From the NCBI GenBank assembly GCA_015847255.1, contig JADLZK010005764.1, positions 248,001-312,000 of the forward strand: a stretch of DNA of 64,000 nt, in the 5' to 3' direction. This document shows positions 56,152 through 64,000 of the stretch, in pieces (positions within the stretch are counted from its first letter, which is position 1; each line of letters opens with the position of its first letter). The translations under genes were made by a program, and so were the position numbers. The stretch is from Hyparrhenia diplandra (lineage: Eukaryota; Streptophyta; Magnoliopsida; Poales; Poaceae). Under the pieces are notes generated by a model that made no database searches, was not told the DNA's origin, and saw only the letters and a list, made by a program, of their open reading frames with translations.

Positions 56152-56960
56152 TTCTCTAAGGAGAAAATTTTGACTTCAAATCGAAGTCTTCGCTCCTACT
56201 TCGCAAAAAAGAAGGGGACGACGTTTTCAAAATTCTCTAAGGAGAAATTTTGACTTCAAATCAAAGTCTTCGCTCCTACTTCAAAAAAAAAGAAGGGGAC
56301 GACGTTTTCTAAATTCTCTAAGGAGAAATTTTGACTTCAAATCGAAGTCTTCGCTCCTACTTCGCAAAAAAGAAGGGGCGACGTTTTCAAAATTCTCTAA
56401 GGAGAAATTTTGACTTTAAATCGAAGTCTTCGCTCCTACTTCGCAAAAAAGAAGGGGGGGACGACGTTTTCAAAATTCTCTAAGGAGAAATTTTGACTTC
56501 AAATCAAAGTCTTCGCTCCTACTTCGCAAAAAAGAAGGGGACGACGTTTTCTAAATTCTCTAAGGAGAAATTTTGACTTCAAATCGAAGTCTTCGCTCCT
56601 ACTTCGCAAAAAAGAAGGGGACGACGTTTTCTAAATTCTCTAAGGAGAAATTTTGACTTCAAATCGAAGTCTTCGCTCCTACTTCAAGAAAAAAGAAGGG
56701 GACGACGTTTTCAAAATTCTCTAAGGAGAAATTTTGACTTTAAATCAAAGTCTTCGCTCCTACTTACGCAAAAAAAGAAGGGGACGACGTTTTCTAAATT
56801 CTCTAAGGAGAAATTTTGACTTCAAATCGAAGTCTTCGCTCCTACTTAAAAAAAAAAAAAAAAAAGGTGGGACGACATTTTCAAAATTCTCTAAGGAGAA
56901 ATTTTCACTTCCAATCGAAGTCTTCGCTTTAACTTTACAAAAAGTAAGAGAACAACAATT
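56152..56960. repeat. Tandem array, ten ~81-bp units, in element F 3' region
   Basis: Units start TTCTCTAAGGAGAAATTTTG near 56152, 56233, 56314, 56393, 56476, 56556, 56636, 56717, 56799 and 56887, then continue CTTCAAATCGAAGTCTTCGC, TCCTACTTCGCAAAAAAG and GGGGACGACGTTTTC. The first and last units are more divergent; the inner ones are nearly identical. Length differences come mainly from the A and G runs. Such arrays are known in the variable 3' region of Tat elements. Confidence 0.95.
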
Positions 56961-57269
56961 TCTAAATTAGCAAAAATAATCATACAAGACATGTATATAG
57001 AGATACAACATTGTGCAAGGCACTTATTCAATCTCACATACAACACATACAAAGTTTACGAAAAGTTTTACGTACAAAAGTATAAACATTCAAAACTCTT
57101 CGAAGCAACACTAGTTCTCGCTTCGCTCAAAATATCTTCGACAACCTCGTTGATTATCTTATCTGCCGTGCCTTGCAAACCATCCCCAAAGATAAAACTT
57201 GGGGACGACTTGAGCAAGAAGACCGCAAATGTAAAACCCTAAATATATCAAGAAAAAGCAAGAATATAT

Positions 57270-60200
57270 CAAAAACAAAGAACCCGAATAACACTAATTT
57301 TACCCGACCAACATTCTTTGAAATCAACAACCCTAGGCATCCTATAGGGATCTTTAGCTCTAGAATTCCCAAGACACTTATCCACAAACTCATCAACGTT
57401 AGCACTACCAGAAGCCTCGAAAAGCTCCGAAGCCTCGAAAACAAAGTCACCCTTCGCAATCATAAGAGGCATCGCAACAACAATATCTTGCGCAGGCTTC
57501 GCGGGAGAAACCTGCGCAAGATTTTCCAAAGTCATAATTCGCCACAAAAATCAACAAAAGTTTTAACTTCGCAACAATAATAACTTCGCCTAAATCACAA
57601 ATAATAAAGTTTAACCAACACTTCAATTTAACAAATTTACAGCATTTCCATTCAAACATGTTTCCTACTGCCTCCCAAAAACACTCAACATAAGGATTGT
57701 TCAAGCAAACTAGCCCCTTCGCTCACTAACATCATTACGGCCCTTCGCTCCTCCTCTTGAATCCTCCTCTCTTCCTCCATCCGCCGCTTCCGATGAGCCT
57801 CTTCCTCCCGTGAAATATCGAATTCAAAGCCGTTTAAAACCAAAAAGTCAAAGACACAAAAAAATAAAATAATGATCGCGACAAAGGAACAATAAATGTG
57901 GGAAAATACCTTCTTCAGTTTCTCTTTAACTTTCTCAAGACGATTGCTCGCGACCGCATTGGCACCAATATTCATTGAAAAACTTCTTACAAAGTAGATG
58001 AGTTCGAGGAGAAATCGATTGATAGCATCCGCAGGAAACTTGAATGTAGGATCCACAAAAGCATCATATAAAGGATCGTTGGCCTCTTTCATGAGGTGCA
58101 AAAAGAGCCCTAGTGGAGTACATGACACTTGTGTCGTCGCCGCTGAACAACAACACTCGGATCTTCATATTGTCGGCAAAGCCGGTGAAGAAAGGATCAT
58201 ATTCCCCAAGATCCCAACAAGGGTCTTCGAAGCGGCACCCCACTTTTCCTATGCAATTTTGCAGATATCCCACATTCTCGTTGAATTTCCTATGGAAGAA
58301 TTCATCCATTTTGTCTTCTTTTTCTCCAAATACTCCTTCTCCTTTGTAAGAGTAGCAATGGTGGCCTTCGCGGTCTCAAGTCGTTTTATCCTTCTCCTTA
58401 ATAGTGTCCGAAGCTTTGTGATACAAACGATCAATCTTTCGCCATTCATCCACAGCTTCTCCTCTTTCTTTCTCTTTACAAGAAACTTGAGATTTCAAAT
58501 CTTCAATCTCCTTTAAAAGGGACTTCTCACGAACAGCAAAGGCAGTCGCGCTGTCCTCAAGTGATTTTCTAAGACCACGGTTAACAAGAGCCCCCTAGAC
58601 ACACAAGACAAAACAGCCAAAAGAAATTTTACAAACAATTTCGCATACACAAACAACACAATCATAAACAAGCAAAGTTTACCTTATACATTAAATTTAT
58701 GCGGCGTCAAGAAGCTCCAGCCGGATTCATCTTCGCTAGCTCGGCCTCCATCGTGATCGAGAAAGAGAAAGCATCATCAATGCACTTAGTCAATTGCTTC
58801 TCGGTCCTCTTCGGGAGCACGCGAAGTTTATCCACACCTACTCCAACAAACTTGAAAGAATCCAAATTGACACCACTTTCGAAGCAAAACTTCAAAGTAT
58901 TGTCAATAGACTTCGCGATAGCTTCAGAGGTAAGCTCTGTTTCCTCAACAGCAACTTGAGGAGTAGGATGATCCAAGATAACATCCTTCATCGACCCAAC
59001 ATCAACGGTTTTTCCCTCGATGAAGTTGAAGCATCGGGAAAATATTGAGCTAAAAAAAAAAATAGATAATCGGGAAAACGAAAAACAAACATAGAAGAAA
59101 TAAAGACAAACGAAGTTGAAAATACTCACAAACTTTTTCGCCTTCCCTCAAGGGGCAAGGTATCTTTGCCTCGAGCTTCAACATTGACAAGTGATTCGGA
59201 CAAACGGCTTTCACTGACCGCTTCAGCTTGGTCATCTATCACATCATCAAAATCATCAACACAAAATTGGGCGTCCTCGTCCCTCTTTTTGTGAAGCTTT
59301 TCCTTCACAAACTTAATGGCTTCTTCAGCCCTCTCTTTGAAGTCTTCTCTAAACCTTTTCAAAAATAAAAAGAAAACCAAAATCAAAATCAAAATAGCCA
59401 TCTAAGAAATAACAAAAATTGTAAAATATACATACCAACAAGTAGTTCGTCTTGAACTCCGAAGACTCTTCAATAACAATTTTAGAAACCTTCGAAGGTT
59501 CGTGCACCGACTCATGAGAAAATTTCACGCAACAAAGAAGCACCTCCACTTTTCTCGAAATTCCGGCCTCCAAGGATGGCTTCGCACCACCGTCACCACC
59601 TTCATTTTTTCGGGAACTTCGGTGCTAGGAACCAAGAAGGATTTTCTGGATTCACTAGCAAGTGACTCACATGAATATCTTTGGCTAACTTAGCTAATTT
59701 AAGACTATTGCGCTCATCACTCAAAGTAAAAATACTATCAGCCAAATTCATAGGAAAATCTGGAGTTGGATCCCTAAGTCTAGGGGAAAGGGGAGATGCA
59801 GTACCAGTAGGCGAAGCTTCCATAATGAAGCATCACCAAGGCGTCATCTTCACCAGCAATGCCTGAAGTACCAAATTTCTGCGAAGACTCAAAATTTTGT
59901 AAGTACTCCGATAGCGGAGTAAGCAAACTTGGAGTCAAACCAGTGGAAGCAAAAGCTTTGCACATTTTTCTCACCTCCAAATCTCTTAAAGAAGTACCAA
60001 ACTTTGAGCCCTCAAGGATTGGGGCATCAATATCACTGTCAGTGAGGTCAACAGTATCAAGCAAATCCTCAACCATCTTCCTAGACCTCTTCTTCTGAGG
60101 CTTTGCAACGACAGTCTTCGAAGGAGTCTTCGCGGAAGCAGATGGCTTCGCTTTGTCATTTCTCTTCCTCTTCTGAGGCTTATCAATTTCAGCTTTATCC

Positions 60201-61325
60201 TTGCCTCGTGCGTAGGCAGGAGGAGGACGGACCTTATAAGTTATATTGGCCAAAGTAAAAATACGATTAAGCCTCACATAATCCTGGCCAATAATCTCAT
60301 CCATCAATTTCCTCTCGGTATGCAAATACTTTCCAAGTAACTCTGAGGCCTTGTTTTCAACATCAGCAACAAATTCTTCTTCGCTTTTGAACCGCGAAGG
60401 CATTACTGTCTCCCTATCCGGAAAAATATAGTCCTTGTCTCTGACTTTCTTCTTGTGATAGCGAAGAAAGTCCCATCCAAGTCGAAGTGGCCAAACACTA
60501 GCAGCAATGTATTCTTCCACCAAATCATGAGTGGACTGTTGAGATACAACTCTTGCAAAAGCTCTTAAACACTCAGAACAATTCTGAGATTTGGTATATC
60601 CAGGCTTACACTCAAACCTATTCCTATGCATGCACGAAGCCAAAGGATAGCTTTTTTTCACTCCCTTTCTGCCAAGATTTTCTTCTACCAAGGGAACCTT
60701 ATGATAGAACCAGTAGTTTATCCACCCATCTCGCCCACTTGTTCTTGAAGGGGAGATATTTGCTTTTGACCTCGGGCAGTCTTAAAGCTACAACAACCAA
60801 AGTAAAGCTTCACCGCGACGCTCCTCAATTTTCTTGGTCCGAAATTGAGTGTGTAGCTCGTGCAATGCACTAAAAGCATCAATATCCGGCTGCACCCTCT
60901 GACTCCGCACAGCCCAAATAAAAACCGATAACTTTACAATAGCGTTGGGTGTCAAATGATGCATCTCGATATTGTATCTTTTGAATACTTCTTCCAAAAA
61001 ATTTTGGGGTGGCATGCGAAGACCAGCCGATGAACAAATCTTTGAACACAATGCACTCATCCGGTTTAGGCGGCACCCTTTCGGTCGGTTCACTGGCCTA
61101 TATTGACCCTCTTTTTAAAAGACCATCTTTCACCATTAGCTTGAAATCATCATCCGTCATTTTGCTTTTACCAAAAGTATATGAAATCCTGTCATCAGCA
61201 AGCAACTCAGATTCGGATGCAGAAACTTGTGAAAGATCTTCTCCAGAGTCATCTTGTTGCGAGTTATTTTCTTCTACAATATCTTGACTTTGAGATTCAG
61301 TCGGAGCATCTTCGACAAGTGCCAT
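57270..61325 (-). pseudogene. Antisense additional ORF of element F (Transposase_28 / putative gypsy-type transposon family)
   Basis: Minus-strand start ATG at 61325 (MALVEDAPTES, acidic head). Then, by frameshift, PPKPDECIVFKDLFI and AGLRMPPQNFLEEVFKRYNI, EMHHLTPNAIVKLSVFIWAV and DIDAFSALHEL at about 61080-60790. Next is the frame at 60691-59780 (WDFLRYHKKKVRDKDYIF, LARGKDK.., basic NLS-like KPQKRKRNDK and KPQKKRSRK). Further pieces follow at 59570-59350, 59400-59130, 59040-58707, 58450-58250, 58128-57900 and 57547-57270, separated by AT-rich intron-like gaps. The RMPP..LTPNA..L pattern matches the plant retrotransposon family annotated as Transposase_28 (PF04195). Product function unknown. 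Exon borders are approximate. Confidence 0.75.
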
Positions 61326-61789
61326 TCTAAACAAAAAGAAAAAAGATAATAGTCACCTAACAAAATCATAATAAACTTCGCGCAAAGGATTGGAAGATAC
61401 AAAATTCTTAGACTTCGATAGAAAATATACCCGATTTAGAAGAATTGCGAGAATTCCGCTTCAAACTTCGCGAAGAGATCGTCTTCGCAAAATTAGCTTC
61501 AGCGTCACCGTAAAAAAATTTCAAAAAGGTAGCCCCTCTCCGAAAAGATGAAGAAAACGGGGGGTGCTTCGCTATTTATAGACCCCTTCGGTCAAACGGT
61601 CAAACTAACTAGTAAAAAAAAAAAAAATCATCATCATCAAAATCAAGCGAAGATATGCGCGAAGTTACAATCAGAAAGTCCAACTTCAAAGTCTGGGACG
61701 ACGTTTTCGGATCGAAACAAAGTTTTGAGAAAACTTACGATTCGTGGGTTTCATGCCTTTGAAGTCGGCCTTCGCCCACGAGGGGTCTT

Positions 61790-62333
61790 TGTTGGGATCT
61801 AACTTTGATTTCCGTTCAAACTTTCGTCCCAAACTTTGAAGATTTCGAGGATGACACAGATCGGGACGAAGTTCCACTTCAAAGATGACTTCATTTGTAT
61901 TTTGGGCTTTGCGTAAAAGCGGTTTGGGCGAAAGATGAAAGCAAGAGTCGAAGATCCAAGCGAAGATAGCCTCGGTAACTTCGTCGCGAAGCTAAAGAAT
62001 CATCGCCAGAGGAAACATAAAGCGTGGCGAAGATGGAAGAATAGACTAAAAGAAGCGCGAAGATGAAGATTGCATCTTCGCGGGGGAGAAGATATCATTT
62101 CAGAACCCTTAATGTTTGTGAACTCAAGAGGACCGCGAAGATAGAAAGTAAGTCTTCGCGGAGAGAAGCTCTTCATAGAGAAACTTTTCAGAATTCTTAA
62201 CATTTTTGTACAACTACGAAGCCAGGGGGGCCTATAAATACCCCCTGACATCCTTTGTAATCGCCATGTTGAATGACCACTTTGTAAACCATATTACCAT
62301 CAATAACATGTTGTGTTGAGCATTCACCCAACA
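61790..62333 (+). repeat. 3' LTR of element F
   Basis: TGTTGGGATC to TTCACCCAACA, 544 bp, preceded by CACGAGGGGTCTT (PPT) and followed by AAATC and the element E RT sequence. It is near-identical to the solo LTR at 46213-46749. Confidence 0.95.
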
Positions 62334-63660
62334 AAATCCTACCACAACAGAACCATTAGATGAATTTGAGAACCCTCGTAGACCTCCCATTGAGCTTAAA
62401 CCTCTACCACCTAGTCTTACATATGCTTTTGTCAATAATGATCTGGAGTCTCCTGTGATCATAAGTGATAAACTCAATCTAGAAGAGACTCTTAGGCTGA
62501 TAACCGTCTTAGAACATCCTCACTCAGCCTTTGGCTATTCACTCGAAGATCTCAAAGGAATTAATCCTGCTTTATGCACTCATCGTATTCCAACAGATCC
62601 AGACATTCCACCATCTAGAGAACCCCAACGTAGACTCAATAATGTGATGAGAGAGGTAGTGAAGAAAGAAGTTTGAAAGTTGTTACACACCAGGATTATA
62701 TATCCTGTGCCTCATAGTGAGTGGGTGGGCCCTGTTCAAGTTGTGCCTAATAAAGGGAGGCATGATAGTGGTTAAGAACGAGAAAAATGAATTGATCCCT
62801 CAAAGAACCATCACGGGATGGTGGATGTGCATAGATTATAGAAAACTAAATAAGGCTACAAGGAAAGATCATTTTCCATTGCCTTTCACCGATGAGATGT
62901 TAGAGCGATTGGCAAACCACTCTTTCTTTTGTTTTCTTGATGGATGGATTCGGGTATCACCAAATTCTAATCCATCCCAAAGAATCAAAGCAAAACCACT
63001 TTTACATGTCCATATGGAACTTATGCTTATAGAAGAATGTCTTTTGGGCTATGTAATGCATCAGCTTCTTTTCTGAAATGATTGAAGAGATTATGGAAGT
63101 TTTCATGGATGATTTTTCTATATATGGAAAAACTTTTGATAATTGTCTAGAAAAATTAGATAAGGTTTTGCAAAGATGTGAAGAAAAGCACTTAGTCCTT
63201 AATTGAAAAAATATTATTTTATGGTTAGAGAAGGAATAGTGCTTGGACACCTAGTGTCGAAAAGAGGAATTGAGGTAGACAAGGCTAAAATTGAAGTAAT
63301 AAAACAACTACCTCCACTGTGAATGTAAAAGGGATAAGAAGTTTTCTTGGTCATCTTTGGTTTTTATCGTAGATTTATAAAAGATTTTTCACACATTGCT
63401 AGACCTCTCACTAGCTTGGTAGCCAAGGATGTTCCCTTTGAAGTTGATGATGCGTGCCTTAAAGCTTTTGAAACATTGAAGAGGGCACTCATCTCTCGCA
63501 CCAATCATTCAACCCCGTGATTGGTCTTTTTTGTTTGAAATTATGTGTGATGCTAGTGACTATCTTTGTGGGGGCAGTGTTAGGGCAAACTAAAGATAAG
63601 AAGCATAATGCAATTGACTATGCTAGTAAAACTTTGACTGGACCTCAACTTAATTATGCT
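62334..63660 (+). pseudogene. Element E reverse transcriptase (copy 2)
   Basis: A second copy of 46750-48078: the same start AAATCCTACCACAACAG, the same RT motifs, MDDFS at 63105-63119, and the same missing residues before it. Copy-specific differences are small indels or CAG/CTG-type changes. It lies directly right of the F 3' LTR. Confidence 0.93.
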
Positions 63661-64000
63661 ACCACCGATAGGGGACGGTGGCGACTCTCTGTAGGGGCGG
63701 TTTTGCCGGCCGCCCCCAATTCACCGTTCTTATAGTGGTGGGCTCAGTAGGGGTGGTTGGTGATGGAACCGCCCCTACGAAACGAGCCGCTCCTACGACC
63801 ATTCTCGAAATTCACGTTTTTCAAAATTCGAAAAGAAATAGCAAAATATTTTTTTAATCGGCGAGGCCCCACTAGTCGACCACTCGCCCGCCCCGCCGAA
63901 GTCGCAAGTCGTGCATTTTTCACGTAAAATCGCGATGCTATGCGGCCGCGAGGGGTTCGAACCCGCGACCTCCCCTCGCGCGGAGCCTCCACCTCCACTA
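63655..64000. mobile_element. CACTA-like element G (copy 2), cut by window end
   Basis: The same junction to E RT and the same GTAGGGGCGGTTTTGCC and CCGTTCTTATAGTGG text as at 48075-48420. It continues past the right edge. Confidence 0.8.

Larger units (their letters stand above)
50387..62333 (+). mobile_element. Tat-type gypsy retrotransposon F with antisense ORF, 5' LTR truncated
   Basis: The 5' LTR lacks its first ~207 bp. Then come a TTGGCGCCCACC leader, gag, protease, RT, RNase H, integrase, a tandem array, an antisense multi-exon ORF, a short PPT (CGAGGGGTCTT) and a complete 3' LTR. The order gag-pol, tandem repeats, antisense ORF, LTR is that of the Tat lineage of plants (for example Grande and RIRE2-type elements). 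The element has all enzymatic domains, but each is frameshifted in this sequence. The right target duplication is AAATC (62334-62338). Confidence 0.92.

Overview
This is nuclear DNA from a grass (Poaceae). The evidence is a plant oxidosqualene cyclase gene of monocot type, Athila-type and Tat-type Ty3/gypsy LTR retrotransposons, a Stowaway MITE, CACTA and Mutator-like elements, and dense nesting of young elements. I cannot name the species. No rRNA, tRNA, CRISPR or bacterial-type operon is present.

Layout. (1) 1-7599 is host DNA. A minus-strand oxidosqualene cyclase pseudogene starts at 7153 and runs off the left edge. Eight exons are readable and at least six carry a stop, a frameshift or a splice-site lesion. 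Its introns hold a CACTA MITE (178-1012), a Mutator-like element (1287-2641, 9-bp TSD) and one or two MITEs (5752-5997, 6102-6361). (2) From 7600 everything is a nest of transposons. The outer element D (5' LTR 7600-8435) is a gypsy element whose gag/pol is cut into pieces: 8436-8927, 11561-13070, 24573-25714 and 43193-43350. The cuts are a 2.6-kb solo LTR (8928-11555), element A (13071-24572), element B (25715-43187, minus strand) and element E (from 43351). Element C (32552-41242) sits inside B. Exact 5-bp TSDs support the solo LTR, B and C; A has a one-mismatch TSD.

(3) A, B and C share Asp-tRNA-type primer sites, related PPTs and a conserved 3' noncoding module. None has a recognisable reverse transcriptase or integrase. 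B has gag plus a two-domain protease ORF; C has gag, a protease and a third ORF; A has no recognisable coding sequence. They look like a non-autonomous family. A also contains a chain of five small elements joined by (TA)n arrays (14801-19259). (4) E is an Athila-type element with gag, protease and RT. Its pol is interrupted by a 537-bp solo LTR of element F (46213-46749, TSD AAATC) and by CACTA-like DNA. (5) A Tat-type element F (50387-62333) has a 5' LTR lacking its first ~207 bp, then gag-protease-RT-RNaseH-integrase, a tandem array of ten ~81-bp units, an antisense multi-exon ORF and a 3' LTR. Right of F the same AAATC, the same E reverse-transcriptase segment and the same CACTA-like sequence occur again up to the window end, so a segmental duplication is present.

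Nothing here looks like an intact host gene. The coding potential is transposon protein. Many frameshifts in the younger elements coincide with CAG/CTG sites that differ between near-identical copies as CGA, TCG, CG or CGG. That pattern suggests consensus sequence errors at methylated CHG sites rather than true mutation, so 'broken' retroelement ORFs from 25 kb onward should be read with caution.
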